A stretch of DNA of 64,000 nucleotides from Acinetobacter sp. NIPH 2699 (GTDB taxonomy: Bacteria; Pseudomonadota; Gammaproteobacteria; Pseudomonadales; Moraxellaceae). The position numbers were made by a program, and so were the translations under genes. Of this stretch, positions 1 to 8,943 are shown piece by piece. Within the stretch, counting starts at the first letter, position 1, and every line of letters begins with the position of its first letter. Below the pieces are notes generated by a model that did no database searches, was not told where the DNA came from, and saw only the letters and a list, made by a program, of their open reading frames with translations. The stretch is taken from contig NZ_JAKZGL010000001.1 in the NCBI RefSeq assembly GCF_022549355.1, forward strand, positions 1-64,000. The letters are read 5' to 3'.

Positions 1-1
1 A

Positions 2-97
2 CCTGAACCTGAACCTGAACCTGAACCTGAACCTGAACCTGAACCTGAACCTGAACCTGAACCTGAACCTGAACCTGAACCTGAACCTGAACCTGAA
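2..97 (+). repeat. In-frame hexanucleotide microsatellite (16 x cctgaa)
   Basis: Sixteen uninterrupted perfect copies of cctgaa encode (Pro-Glu)16 in the dnaX frame, and a further cct follows. The array reaches the window edge, so its full length is unknown. Copy number changes would lengthen or shorten the linker without shifting the frame. Confidence 0.95.
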
Positions 98-823
98 CCT
101 GCCATGCAGGAAGATCATCAGGTGATGGTTTTCGATGCAGAGGATGGGCAACTGATCGGACTCGAAAGTACCTCAGCTCAACAGCAGGCTCAGTTCGATA
201 TCACTGCATCTGACGATGTTTTAGTATTTCCAGTTGAACAACATGTGCAAGACAGCGACATTGTGAGTCAAGCAATTGAACAGAATGCTCTGGTTGAACC
301 TGAACAAATGGATGCTGTTGTAACCGAGCAAGTGGCAGAACAGCCTATTGAAACTCCGATTGAGTTTGATACTCAATCAAGTACTGCTGAATCCACAGAT
401 TTGATGCCACAAGATATTTTAAAACTTCGTGAACAGGTATTAGAGGGTGAGTGGAATCTAGAGAAGTGGGAGTATTGGTTTAGAACCAGCCAACTTTCTC
501 CCGCTGTGCAAGAGTTAGCTCAGCATGGGGTTATGCAAGGTGAGATTAATGGTGCATCGGTTTTCCATATTCCTCAAGAATATGAGGTCATGCTATCGCA
601 GTTACAACATGGCTTAGAGGATGCACTCAACTCGCAATGGCCAAATACACAGTTCAATGTGCAGTATGGGGAAGTGCATTCCAATACACCATTGGCAATT
701 CAGAATAAGCGTAAAGAAAAAGCCTTCAACCGAGCAGTAGAGTTACTGCAACATGAACCAACCATCAAAAGCTTGATTGAGACCTTTGATGCGGAACTAC
801 ACAATATTCAATTGAAACCTTGA
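2..823 (+). CDS. dnaX: DNA polymerase III subunit tau/gamma, C-terminal part (5' end outside window)
   Basis: The reading frame is open from the first base and ends at the TGA at 821-823, so only the C-terminal part (about 273 residues) is present. It begins with a Pro-Glu repeat linker, passes through an acidic low-complexity stretch, and ends in a folded domain of about 130 residues. That domain contains EWNLEKWEYWF, and ends IKSLIETFDAELHNI, which resembles the tau C-terminal domain that binds the alpha polymerase subunit (E. coli ends similarly with a RRFFDAEL-type motif). The ATPase domain must lie upstream. Tau holds the clamp loader and polymerases together at the replication fork. The call rests on the C-terminal similarity and the proline-rich linker typical of the family. 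An internal ATG at 104 is not the real start. Confidence 0.85.
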   Translation, partial: PEPEPEPEPEPEPEPEPEPEPEPEPEPEPEPEPAMQEDHQVMVFDAEDGQLIGLESTSAQQQAQFDITASDDVLVFPVEQHVQDSDIVSQAIEQNALVEPEQMDAVVTEQVAEQPIETPIEFDTQSSTAESTDLMPQDILKLREQVLEGEWNLEKWEYWFRTSQLSPAVQELAQHGVMQGEINGASVFHIPQEYEVMLSQLQHGLEDALNSQWPNTQFNVQYGEVHSNTPLAIQNKRKEKAFNRAVELLQHEPTIKSLIETFDAELHNIQLKP

Positions 824-1032
824 GCGAGGATAAAGCAACGCTTTATCCGAGCGCAAGACGAGAGCCTGCTCGAGTGGCGGAATTAAACTTAAAGCATCGC
901 TTTAAGGCTTTGTCTTGAGAAGCGTTTAAAGCTTCGCCAGAAGACATGCTGCGAATGGGACAGGGACATTTGTTAGAAATGGCGCATGTTGCAATGAGAG
1001 CTATAGCGCGTAAGGTGAAATATCAACAGACC
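824..1032. repeat. Hairpin-rich intergenic segment after dnaX
   Basis: Three small palindromes built from AAAGC/GCTTT units follow the dnaX stop: 828-836 with 840-848, 888-895 with 899-906, and 919-923 with 931-935. The last is enclosed by gtctt/aagac arms (912-916, 941-945). None has a convincing U-tract, so they are not clearly terminators. They look like repetitive extragenic palindromes. Nothing coding is seen. Confidence 0.5.
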
Positions 1033-1473
1033 TTATTCTGTTAGCAAATATTCAGTAAGTACATCACGCATATTTTGTGGAATTGCAGTACTTTTTCGAT
1101 TTACCCGATCAACAAATACATGAACAAAATGCCCCTGTGCTGCGGCTTGTTGTTGACCCTGTTTAAAAATAGCCAGCTCGTAGCGTAACGAGGAATTGCC
1201 AATTTTTCCAATGGCAACGCCGACCTGAATGATTTCTGGAAATGAGAGTTCTTGTAAAAAGCTACAAGCTGAGTCGACCACCAGACCGATCACGTCACTG
1301 TGATGGATGTCGAAACCTGTTTTTTGAATGAGCAATGAGTTAGCTGCGGTATCAAAATAGCTATAGTAGGTCACATTATTGACATGACCATAAATATCGT
1401 TATCTGCCCAGCGGGTTTGAATATCAAAAAAGAATTTGAATTGTTCACGGGTTTTTAAAATAGGTTTGCTCAT
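1033..1473 (-). CDS. Acyl-CoA thioesterase, hot-dog fold (4-hydroxybenzoyl-CoA thioesterase/YbgC-like)
   Basis: A 146-residue protein of the usual size for single-domain hot-dog thioesterases. The segment TRWADNDIYGHVNNVTYYSYF near residues 20-40 carries the family pattern, with the catalytic Asp in the DxxGHVNN context. Such enzymes hydrolyse acyl-CoA thioesters in the cytoplasm, but the substrate cannot be read from the sequence. The start overlaps the end of the upstream alcohol dehydrogenase by 4 bases, so the two genes probably form one minus-strand operon and may act on one substrate. Confidence 0.85.
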   Translation of the reverse strand: MSKPILKTREQFKFFFDIQTRWADNDIYGHVNNVTYYSYFDTAANSLLIQKTGFDIHHSDVIGLVVDSACSFLQELSFPEIIQVGVAIGKIGNSSLRYELAIFKQGQQQAAAQGHFVHVFVDRVNRKSTAIPQNMRDVLTEYLLTE

Positions 1474-2630
1474 GCATAAATCGCCTGATAAATCTGTAAA
1501 GCATCTTGTTCGGTCATTTCTCTTGGATTGTTTTGCAATAGTCGAGTTTGTAGCATGGCATCCTTCGCCAGTTGTGGTAATTTTGCCTCTGCAATCTCTA
1601 AATCTTTTAATTTAAGCGTTAAGCCACTGTGATCTAAATGATTTTGCATATGATCAATAAATAGATCGCATAGCCCATCGGTACAGCCTGTACTTCGTGG
1701 ATCGAGCAGTTGCATTAACTCAGCATAATGGTGTTTGGCTTTGGGCACATTGAATTTCAATACCTCAACCAGGACTAAAGCATTGGTATGACCATGGGAA
1801 AGATGGAAATGTCCACCAAGTGGATAGGCAAGTGCATGTACGGCACCGACAGGCGCATTGGCAAAGGCTTGACCTGCCAACATTGAGCCAATCAGCATGT
1901 TTTGACGAGCATCTAAGTCAGCGCCATTTTTGAGCACCTTCGCTAAATTTTGATTGAGTAGTTGAAGTGCATTTTTAGCCAGTATATCGGCATAAAAGTT
2001 CTTTTTGATATTTGAGGTATAGGCTTCAATCGCATGTACCATCGCATCGATACCTGTTGCTGCCGTGATATGTGCAGGTAGACCTTCTGTGAATGTTGCA
2101 TCTAAAATGGCAACATCCGCATATAAAATGGGTGATACAACCCCCATTTTGGTTGTTGCTCCAGTGGTGACGATTGAAATCGGTGTCACTTCCGAGCCTG
2201 TTCCAGCGGTCGTTGGAACTAAAATAAGTGGCAAACGAGGGGCTTTGGCTTGGTTGACGCCATAAATTTCACTTAGATGTTGCTGTTGCTCAGGATGTGC
2301 GAGTAAAGCAATAATCTTAGCGACATCCATTGAGCTGCCACCACCAAAACCGATAATTACATCAATCTGTTCTTGTTTAGCAAAATCAACTGCTTCTAAT
2401 ACGATATGTTCTGGGGGGTCAGCTTGGATATCTGAGTAAATAATATGATCGAGTGAGATTTGATTGAATATTTGTATAATAGGTTGATGCAACTGATGCT
2501 GAATCATCCCAGCATCTGTCACTAAAAGCGCTTTGTGATAATTGTGTTGTGTTAAAACCTGTTTAAGTTCTTGTATCGAACCTAGTCCCGCGATAATGTT
2601 CGGAACAGTTTGAAATTGAAATGGATTCAT
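1470..2630 (-). CDS. Iron-containing (group III) alcohol dehydrogenase
   Basis: A 386-residue protein, the normal length for Fe-dependent alcohol dehydrogenases. It has the nucleotide-binding GFGGGSSMDVAK segment near residue 95, the VPTTAGTGSEVTP motif, and a His-rich metal-binding region (GAVHALAYPLGGHFHLSHGHTN, about residues 262-283). These enzymes interconvert alcohols and aldehydes or ketones with NAD(P)H. It overlaps and is cotranscribed with the downstream thioesterase. The substrate is unknown. About 180 bp of AT-rich sequence separates it from the divergent phosphatase and presumably holds both promoters. Confidence 0.9.
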   Translation of the reverse strand: MNPFQFQTVPNIIAGLGSIQELKQVLTQHNYHKALLVTDAGMIQHQLHQPIIQIFNQISLDHIIYSDIQADPPEHIVLEAVDFAKQEQIDVIIGFGGGSSMDVAKIIALLAHPEQQQHLSEIYGVNQAKAPRLPLILVPTTAGTGSEVTPISIVTTGATTKMGVVSPILYADVAILDATFTEGLPAHITAATGIDAMVHAIEAYTSNIKKNFYADILAKNALQLLNQNLAKVLKNGADLDARQNMLIGSMLAGQAFANAPVGAVHALAYPLGGHFHLSHGHTNALVLVEVLKFNVPKAKHHYAELMQLLDPRSTGCTDGLCDLFIDHMQNHLDHSGLTLKLKDLEIAEAKLPQLAKDAMLQTRLLQNNPREMTEQDALQIYQAIYA

Positions 2631-2830
2631 AGGTACGTCCTTATACTTGAACTGTATTCACACTTTATAAATAAATTGCGCTCTCAGCTAAAATATTCTC
2701 TCTCACAATCATAGATAAAATGTCAACAGACCCTTATAAATACAACATTTTTATATGAAGTGACTATAGGTTTCATTGTCCAAATAAATTACCATAAGAC
2801 GCTGTCAAAATGTGTAGCGTTGAGGTGATT

Positions 2831-3343
2831 ATGCCATCCAAAATGCCCTATAAGGTGTTATGTGTCTGTTTGGGAAATATTTGTCGTTCGCCCACAGCAG
2901 AAGCGATTCTCAGACATTATTGTGATGCGCATGGTTTAGAGGTCTTGGTCGATTCAGCGGGAACAAGTAATTATCACCCCAATAAAGCACCAGACGCTCG
3001 TAGTCAGCAACACGCCTTACAGCGCGGCTATGATCTCTCTACGCAAAGAGCAAGACAATTAAGATTAGAAGATTTCATTGAGTTTGATCTCATTTTAGCG
3101 ATGGATCATGAAAACTTTGATGATATTCAATCACTCATGACTCAAGCAGTTCGCCAATTTGGTACTGATCAGATTCGTGCCAAAATTGTATTAATGAGTG
3201 AACACGATCCGTTATTTAGCCAACAAGCTGTTCCTGACCCTTATTATGGTGGCGCTGATGGTTTTGATCGAGTGCTTGATCAATGTGAGTCGAGTAGCCA
3301 AGCATGGGTGAATATTTTTAAACAGCAAATCAAAGCAGGGTAA
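2831..3343 (+). CDS. Low-molecular-weight protein-tyrosine phosphatase
   Basis: The N-terminus contains [13 protein letters not shown], the CX5R(S/T) P-loop of LMW phosphatases, and the C-terminal half holds the VPDPYYGG segment with the catalytic Asp. At about 170 residues it is slightly longer than the typical 150. The ATG at 2831 is preferred over 2810 because gaggtg lies just before it, while 2810 has no ribosome-binding site. It is not beside a polysaccharide tyrosine kinase; murB follows after 16 bases. Its substrates are unknown. Confidence 0.9.
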   Translation: MPSKMPYKVLCVCLGNICRSPTAEAILRHYCDAHGLEVLVDSAGTSNYHPNKAPDARSQQHALQRGYDLSTQRARQLRLEDFIEFDLILAMDHENFDDIQSLMTQAVRQFGTDQIRAKIVLMSEHDPLFSQQAVPDPYYGGADGFDRVLDQCESSSQAWVNIFKQQIKAG

Positions 3344-3359
3344 TAGGATCTCACTCGAC

Positions 3360-4394
3360 ATGAATGTACAACAGCAAGTTCAGCTTAAACATCTAAATAC
3401 CCTAAATTTGAATGCTATCGCTTCGCATTATGTTCAAATTCATCAGCCGAATGATGTAATTGAGGCTTTGGCATTTGCTGAGCAACAAGGTTTAAACGTT
3501 TTGGTTTTGTCTGGTGGAAGTAATGTATTGCTGCCACAGCAACTTCAAGCGTTGGTGGTACACTTAAATATTCAAGGCATTGACCTTTTGGCTGAAGATG
3601 AAAATACCGTGACTGTGAAAGTTGGCGCAGGTCAAATTTGGCATGATTTCGTCTTATATAGCACACAGCAAAACTGGTTTGGTTTACAGAATTTAGCTTT
3701 GATTCCTGGTTTGGTAGGGGCTTCACCTGTACAGAACATTGGTGCTTATGGTGTCGAGGTAGGTGAGTTTATTGAATCTGTGCAAGTCTATGATCGTGAA
3801 TTAAAACAGTTTGACTCTATTTTAGCCGAAGATTGTCATTTCGCTTATCGTCATAGCATTTTCAAAGATCAACCCAATCGTTACATCATTGTTAGTGTAA
3901 CTTTTAAGTTGTTGAAACATGCAGATTTAAAACTCAGTTATGGTGATCTTAAGCAAGCAGTCGGTGATGAACTGACGGCAGAAAACTTACAAAATCAGGT
4001 GATTCATATTCGCCAAAGTAAACTACCTGATCCGAGAGCATTTCCAAATGTGGGAAGCTTTTTTAAAAATCCAATTCTGCCACAAACTGAATTTAATAAA
4101 GTCGCTCAACAATTTCCAAACATTCCTCATTATCCACAAGCAAATAGCAATGTTAAAGTGGCAGCAGGCTGGTTGATTGATCAAAGCGGTTGGAAAGGTA
4201 AGCAGCTTGGTTCCGTCGGTATGTTTCATAAGCAGGCATTGGTATTGGTGAATCATGCAGAGGCCACTTTAGCCGATGTTCAAAATACCTATCATGCTGT
4301 ACAAAGTGATGTAAAACAAAAGTTTAGTATTCAATTAGAACCTGAACCTGTGTTATATAGTCAACACGGTTTAATCCAAGCTCACAGTGAATGA
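3360..4394 (+). CDS. murB: UDP-N-acetylenolpyruvoylglucosamine reductase
   Basis: Reduces UDP-GlcNAc-enolpyruvate to UDP-N-acetylmuramic acid in the cytoplasm, the second committed step of peptidoglycan synthesis. The 344 residues match the E. coli (type I) length. Visible motifs are the FAD-binding SGGSNVLL near residue 52, [17 protein letters not shown] near 117, the [11 protein letters not shown] loop with the catalytic serine near 228, [12 protein letters not shown], and a C-terminal Glu in LEPEPVLY. It sits between the phosphatase and a YdcF-like membrane protein, with tight spacing on both sides. Confidence 0.97.
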   Translation: MNVQQQVQLKHLNTLNLNAIASHYVQIHQPNDVIEALAFAEQQGLNVLVLSGGSNVLLPQQLQALVVHLNIQGIDLLAEDENTVTVKVGAGQIWHDFVLYSTQQNWFGLQNLALIPGLVGASPVQNIGAYGVEVGEFIESVQVYDRELKQFDSILAEDCHFAYRHSIFKDQPNRYIIVSVTFKLLKHADLKLSYGDLKQAVGDELTAENLQNQVIHIRQSKLPDPRAFPNVGSFFKNPILPQTEFNKVAQQFPNIPHYPQANSNVKVAAGWLIDQSGWKGKQLGSVGMFHKQALVLVNHAEATLADVQNTYHAVQSDVKQKFSIQLEPEPVLYSQHGLIQAHSE

Positions 4395-4402
4395 GGAGAT
4401 TT

Positions 4403-5527
4403 ATGGCTAAAGTACATTGGATGGTCAGTTTAGTACGAGTAATCACAATACTATTCGTGCTATTGGGCTGTTTTGTACTTTTTTTATATTCACCGTTTTA
4501 CTCTCAACTGATGGTAAAGGGCTTAACTCACTTTGTGTCAGTGGATGTCAATGAGGTTGCGGCTGAAAGCCAAAAATCAGCTGCTTTGAGTGAACATGAA
4601 AATTTAGAGCCGGGTTCCAATTTATGGATTGCTCGACAAGCTTATCTCAAATTAATCGAAAAACGCTTTGAACCAGAGCGCTCTAAAGACCTAAAGCTCA
4701 TTCAGGCACGATATAAATTATTACAACAGCTTATTGTTGAGGAACAAGAAAAAGAAAATGAACCGGAAAAAAAGCTGATTGTTCCGTTAAGCAACAAGCA
4801 AATACAAGATCAAGAGGCTATCGCTGCTGCGAGTACACCTATTGATTTTTTACAATTCAATACACCTGACAATCAGGTATTAATGGAAAAGTATGTCGCT
4901 TTCTTAGAAACATATCCGATGGAGTTGCCGACTCTTGAGGGACAAGAAGGGCTGAGCAAAGAAGATTTACTCGAGCTTGAGAAGAATAAAGATGGGATTG
5001 TTGCAGCCAAAAGTAGCACTGAGCCTTATGCCATTGTGGTCTTGGGTGGTGGATTGACACTTGGGGCAAATGGCAAAGACATTGTTGTCAATAATTATAC
5101 GCGGTTGCGTTTAGAGCGAACATTGCAAGTTGAGAAAAAATACGATTTACCTATTGTACTCAGTGGTGTGGAAGCACCGTATATGCAAGCATGGTTGGAA
5201 GAACGTGGTATCGAAGCGAAATTGCTTGAAAATAGAAGCATGAATACCTGTGAAAACTCTCGCTTTAGCTCACTTTTACTGCAAAAGAAAGGTGGTGCAC
5301 CCAAAGTCATCTTGATTACCGATGAGTATCATATGCCTCGTACACGACGCTTATTCGCTTTGAATGGTATTGAGACGGTTCCAGTGGTTGCACCTATGCC
5401 AACAACTTTAACGCGCTGGCGTCCGAGTGAAAAAAACTACGATCATAGTCGCCGTGCCAATTATGAACTGCTTGCCACGATTCGTGATGTATTATTTGGT
5501 TCAAGTGATTGTCGGGAGATACCATAA
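4403..5527 (+). CDS. YdcF/ElyC/SanA-like DUF218 membrane-anchored protein
   Basis: One N-terminal transmembrane segment (VITILFVLLGCFVLFLY) is followed by a charged region of about 150 residues and a C-terminal DUF218 domain. The domain starts at YAIVVLGGGLTLG and includes NTCENSRFS and ITDEYHMPRTRRLF. Family members are linked to envelope and lipid-carrier biology, but the reaction here is not known. The ATG at 4391 overlaps the murB stop, and the ATG at 4403 follows a gaggag. I take 4403 as the start, giving about 374 residues. The central acidic stretch (EEQEKENEPEKK) is likely a flexible linker. Confidence 0.75.
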   Translation: MAKVHWMVSLVRVITILFVLLGCFVLFLYSPFYSQLMVKGLTHFVSVDVNEVAAESQKSAALSEHENLEPGSNLWIARQAYLKLIEKRFEPERSKDLKLIQARYKLLQQLIVEEQEKENEPEKKLIVPLSNKQIQDQEAIAAASTPIDFLQFNTPDNQVLMEKYVAFLETYPMELPTLEGQEGLSKEDLLELEKNKDGIVAAKSSTEPYAIVVLGGGLTLGANGKDIVVNNYTRLRLERTLQVEKKYDLPIVLSGVEAPYMQAWLEERGIEAKLLENRSMNTCENSRFSSLLLQKKGGAPKVILITDEYHMPRTRRLFALNGIETVPVVAPMPTTLTRWRPSEKNYDHSRRANYELLATIRDVLFGSSDCREIP

Positions 5528-6555
5528 TGTCCAATATTCCATTTTTAAATCCGACAATTTTAAAACAACTTGATTTACCTATTCCAAATCGTGAAACCAC
5601 ACCGCAAATACTTGAAGTTTTAGATCTGAATCAGCCTTTTGAAGCACCTAAAGCGTTACTTGCATATCAGAAGTTGTATGGATTGGACTCGTTGGAGTGT
5701 GATCAGTGGCAAGGTTATGTGGAAATGCCATTGTTTCGTGTCCATGTGCAAGTTTTTCAGCCGAAGCAATCTGAGATACAAGGTACCGTTTGCTTATTAC
5801 ATGGGTACTTGGAGCATAGCGGGATTTATCAGCCGATTATTAAAGAGATATTGGATCAGGGCTTTAGTGTTGTGACCTACGATTTACCGGGTCATGGTTT
5901 GAGTGATGGTTCAGCGGCAAGTATTCAAAACTTTGATCATTATCAACAGGTTTTACATGCGGTTTATGATGCGGTTCGTGATGCAAAACAATTGCCAAAA
6001 CCATGGTTGGGAATAGGGCAAAGTACGGGTGGTGCGATTTGGATGCATCATTTATTAGAATTTGCACAACGCAGGGAAGATCCGATTGTCGATCGAGTGC
6101 TGTTGTTATCACCCTTGATTCGACCTGCGAAAACAGCATGGTGGCATAACTCTGTGGGTTTGGGCATTATTCGCCGTATTAAAAGCCAAGTGCCACGACA
6201 TTTCCGTCGTAATAATCATAATCCCGAGTTTCTACGTTTTGTTCGCTTAAAAGATCCTTTGCAACCACGGATGATGGGGATGGATTGGATACTCGCCATG
6301 TCAAAATGGATGCTGGAAATGGAACAACGCCCAGCATGTCGGATACCTGTGTGGTTAGCGCAAGGAGCGCTCGATCAAACGGTTGATTGGCGTTATAACA
6401 TTGAATATATTCGACGTAAATTTAGATTACAGACCTTATTGATGCTAGAAGAAGGCTCGCATCAATTGATCAATGAGCGTGCAGATATTCGCGCTGCGTT
6501 AACAGGTTTGATTCCAGCATTCTTGCATGCAAAACCAAATCACCACTATTACTAG
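5527..6555 (+). CDS. Alpha/beta hydrolase (lysophospholipase/monoacylglycerol-lipase-like)
   Basis: The protein has the nucleophile elbow GQSTG near residue 162, an upstream LLHGYLEHSG oxyanion motif, and a late His in EEGSHQLINE, which completes a Ser-Asp-His triad. This arrangement resembles PldB-type lysophospholipases. The ATG at 5527 overlaps the previous stop by one base and follows a gggag, so it is chosen over an in-frame ATG at 5509. At 342 residues it has no clear signal peptide. It is probably translated from the same message as the YdcF-like gene. The substrate is unproven. Confidence 0.85.
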   Translation: MSNIPFLNPTILKQLDLPIPNRETTPQILEVLDLNQPFEAPKALLAYQKLYGLDSLECDQWQGYVEMPLFRVHVQVFQPKQSEIQGTVCLLHGYLEHSGIYQPIIKEILDQGFSVVTYDLPGHGLSDGSAASIQNFDHYQQVLHAVYDAVRDAKQLPKPWLGIGQSTGGAIWMHHLLEFAQRREDPIVDRVLLLSPLIRPAKTAWWHNSVGLGIIRRIKSQVPRHFRRNNHNPEFLRFVRLKDPLQPRMMGMDWILAMSKWMLEMEQRPACRIPVWLAQGALDQTVDWRYNIEYIRRKFRLQTLLMLEEGSHQLINERADIRAALTGLIPAFLHAKPNHHYY

Positions 6556-6563
6556 TGGTGATT
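6538..6563. terminator. Bidirectional terminator between convergent genes
   Basis: An 11-bp inverted repeat (aaatcaccact/agtggtgattt) with a 4-base loop is followed by T's on the plus strand and preceded by A's. It overlaps the last codons of the hydrolase and lies before the convergent glutamate-synthase-like gene. Confidence 0.8.
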
Positions 6564-6583
6564 TTTATTGAGCTTAGTTTTTA

Positions 6584-8293
6584 TTAAAATTGGGTCGCAT
6601 CTGCCATTTTCCACATTCGATAGTAGAAATTTTCATCATCATCTAAGTCACTTTGCAGTAATTCCTTTTCTTTGAGAAAGAAATGAATTTGTGCATAGTT
6701 TTTGATTTCCCGATCATTCATCCGTTGCGCTAAATGATGGGCTTTGATCTCTGACGGATGGCTTAATCCTGCGGCAGCAATCATTTCAGATAATGTATGT
6801 AAGGTGTTTTTGTGAAAATTAAACACGCGTTCAGATTTACTCGGTACATCAATGGCTTTCTGACGATCTTGATCCTGTGTTGCCACTCCAACAGGACATT
6901 GGTTGGTATGGCAGCTTTGCGCTTGAATACAACCAACAGCAAACATAAATCCGCGTGCAGAATTGACCCAATCAGCGCCTAAAGCAAAAGTACTGGCGAT
7001 ATCAAATGCACTGATGATTTTTCCACTAGCACCGATTTTAACTTGGCTACGTAAGCCAGCACCCGTCAAGGTATTGTGGACGAAGCGTAATCCTTCTCTT
7101 AGTGGTGTCCCAATGTAATCACTAAATTCAATTGGCGCTGCACCTGTACCACCTTCAGAACCATCCACCACCACAAAATCAGGAACAATTTTTGTTTCGA
7201 GCATGGCTTTCACGATACTCATAAACTGCCAAGGTTGACCAATACAAAGTTTAAAGCCGACAGGTTTACCACCAGACAATTCTCTTAATTTTTGAATGAA
7301 ATGCATCATTTCAATTGGTGTGTTAAAGCTCGGATGTTTGGCTGGAGAAACACAGTCATGATCTCTGGAAATACCGCGAATACGTGCGATTTCTTCAGTG
7401 ATTTTATGTTTTGGTAGGATGCCACCATGACCAGGCTTAGCACCTTGCGAAAGCTTGACCTCAATCATTTTAATCTGTGGGTTTTTGGCTTGTACAGCAA
7501 ACTTTTCTGGATCAAAAAGTCCTTCAGGCGTGCGACAACCAAAATAACCACTGGCAATTTGCCAAACAATATCACCGCCATTTTCTAAATGATAAGGGCT
7601 TAAGCTGCCTTCACCCGTATCATGATAAAATTTTCCCTTTTTTGCACCTTGATTCAGTGCTCGAATGGCATTGGCACTTAAACTCCCAAAACTCATCGCC
7701 GAAATATTCATAATGGAGGCGCTGTAGGGTTGAAGACATTGCGCATTACCAATTTGAACACGAAAAGAGGCTGGATCAGCAGGTGGGCATGGTGCAATTG
7801 AGTGGACAATAAAGCGATAGTTTGGTTCATACACGTCGATGATTGAACCAAACGGTTTATCCGCATTTTCATTCTTGGCGCGCTGATAGACAAGGCTGCG
7901 TTGCATCCGTGAAAAGGGTAACGCATCTTGATCTGATTCAATAAAGTATTGACGAATTTCAGGACGTACATCTTCAAAAATAAAACGGAAATGACCCAAA
8001 ATTGGATAGTTTCTTAATATCGCATGTTTCTTTTGTAGTAAATCGTATACGCCAACCAGACTGAGTAAGGTTGTGACCAGCCAAAGCCCATTGAGAAGTG
8101 TGTCAGAAATAAAATAGTAAATGGTGTGGGGAGTATAAGTGGCCTTGAACCAAGTAATCGTTAAGGCGATAAAAATACAAAGAAACCAAACAGAATGTCT
8201 TGAAAAGAAAGTGTTGAGTAATTTATGTCGTATAGCTTGTGCTGGACTAGCCATAGGCATGGGATTCCTATTATTAAACAATGAAGTAACCAT
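6584..8293 (-). CDS. FMN-binding glutamate-synthase-domain protein, membrane-anchored
   Basis: A 569-residue protein resembling the central/FMN part of glutamate synthase (GltB) without the glutaminase domain. Two hydrophobic segments lie near the N-terminus (VWFLCIFIALTITW and LLNGLWLVTTLLSLVG), so it is probably tethered to the inner membrane. The FMN/substrate region VVDGSEGGTGAAP and the Cys pattern C-x5-C-x4-C in CIQAQSCHTNQCPVG, which binds a [3Fe-4S] cluster in GltB, are both present. The physiological reaction of these stand-alone proteins is not settled. The gene stands alone between two transcription units. Confidence 0.85.
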   Translation of the reverse strand: MVTSLFNNRNPMPMASPAQAIRHKLLNTFFSRHSVWFLCIFIALTITWFKATYTPHTIYYFISDTLLNGLWLVTTLLSLVGVYDLLQKKHAILRNYPILGHFRFIFEDVRPEIRQYFIESDQDALPFSRMQRSLVYQRAKNENADKPFGSIIDVYEPNYRFIVHSIAPCPPADPASFRVQIGNAQCLQPYSASIMNISAMSFGSLSANAIRALNQGAKKGKFYHDTGEGSLSPYHLENGGDIVWQIASGYFGCRTPEGLFDPEKFAVQAKNPQIKMIEVKLSQGAKPGHGGILPKHKITEEIARIRGISRDHDCVSPAKHPSFNTPIEMMHFIQKLRELSGGKPVGFKLCIGQPWQFMSIVKAMLETKIVPDFVVVDGSEGGTGAAPIEFSDYIGTPLREGLRFVHNTLTGAGLRSQVKIGASGKIISAFDIASTFALGADWVNSARGFMFAVGCIQAQSCHTNQCPVGVATQDQDRQKAIDVPSKSERVFNFHKNTLHTLSEMIAAAGLSHPSEIKAHHLAQRMNDREIKNYAQIHFFLKEKELLQSDLDDDENFYYRMWKMADATQF

Positions 8294-8943
8294 GCCAAGA
8301 AGCAGATATAACTACAAGTAATGAATTGTTAGGTCTGAGAATGATTCTCTAAAAGGGGAGAAAATGAATGATTGCGAAATGGGTCAAACGCTATTGTTTT
8401 TCACAAGCCATTGTTAATAAATATATTTTTTATCATTAAGTTCCAGATTCGTGAGAATGATTTTTTATATTTTTTGCTATTCATTCCGTGGAATATTCAT
8501 GCTTTATTGGATTGAGACCAATGTCGGATTTAGATATAAAGCTATTTATCGTTAAATCACGCGAATGGGCAATATGGGCTGTTCGATTCAGCAAAGTGGA
8601 GCATTTTGAAAAAGTAATAATTACATATAACATAATTAAATTATGTATTGCATAAATTTATTCTTTCTTGTAGCATGAATTTTAAGTTGGTAGCCAATAC
8701 ATAGATATGCTTTTTTCAGCGTTGTATTTGGCTTCCTCAAGGAAAGGAAAAGGTTTTGATACGGATGCTTTGATCAACATAGAACAACACCGTATGCCTT
8801 TTCTATTAACGCTCGCACGTGTTGAGGTCTTTTAGATTGTTTTAACAATGATAGTCATGGTTAAATCATCAATGAGAGATCAATATCATTGTGTTTAGTA
8901 TTAAAACGGATGAATTTATCTCAATAAGGATAAGGGAAACTAG
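8294..8943. other. 650-bp intergenic region upstream of hpd
   Basis: AT-rich and without a convincing gene on either strand. It must hold the promoter of hpd (plus strand) and of the glutamate-synthase-like gene (minus strand). The only clear element is the operator-like site at 8618-8651. hpd is preceded by a good ribosome-binding site (aataaggataaggg) ending a few bases before its ATG. Confidence 0.6.
8618..8651. promoter_or_regulatory. Candidate IclR operator upstream of hpd
   Basis: Bases 8618-8638 (starting taattacatat, ending cataatta) are identical over 21 bp to 13939-13959 upstream of fahA. Bases 8633-8651, read on the opposite strand (gcaatacataatttaatta), equal 13926-13944. Both promoters belong to the same pathway and an IclR regulator lies between them, so this is probably its binding site. 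The binding is inferred. Confidence 0.6.

Noticed and set aside
2..97. CRISPR-like repeat array
   Set aside because: The units are contiguous hexamers without spacers and encode Pro-Glu in frame with dnaX.
8139..8321. Plus-strand 60-residue reading frame
   Set aside because: It overlaps the N-terminal coding region of the glutamate-synthase-like gene on the other strand and has unlikely composition.
8570..8605. tRNA T-arm-like sequence gttcgattcagc
   Set aside because: No matching acceptor, D or anticodon arms lie around it.
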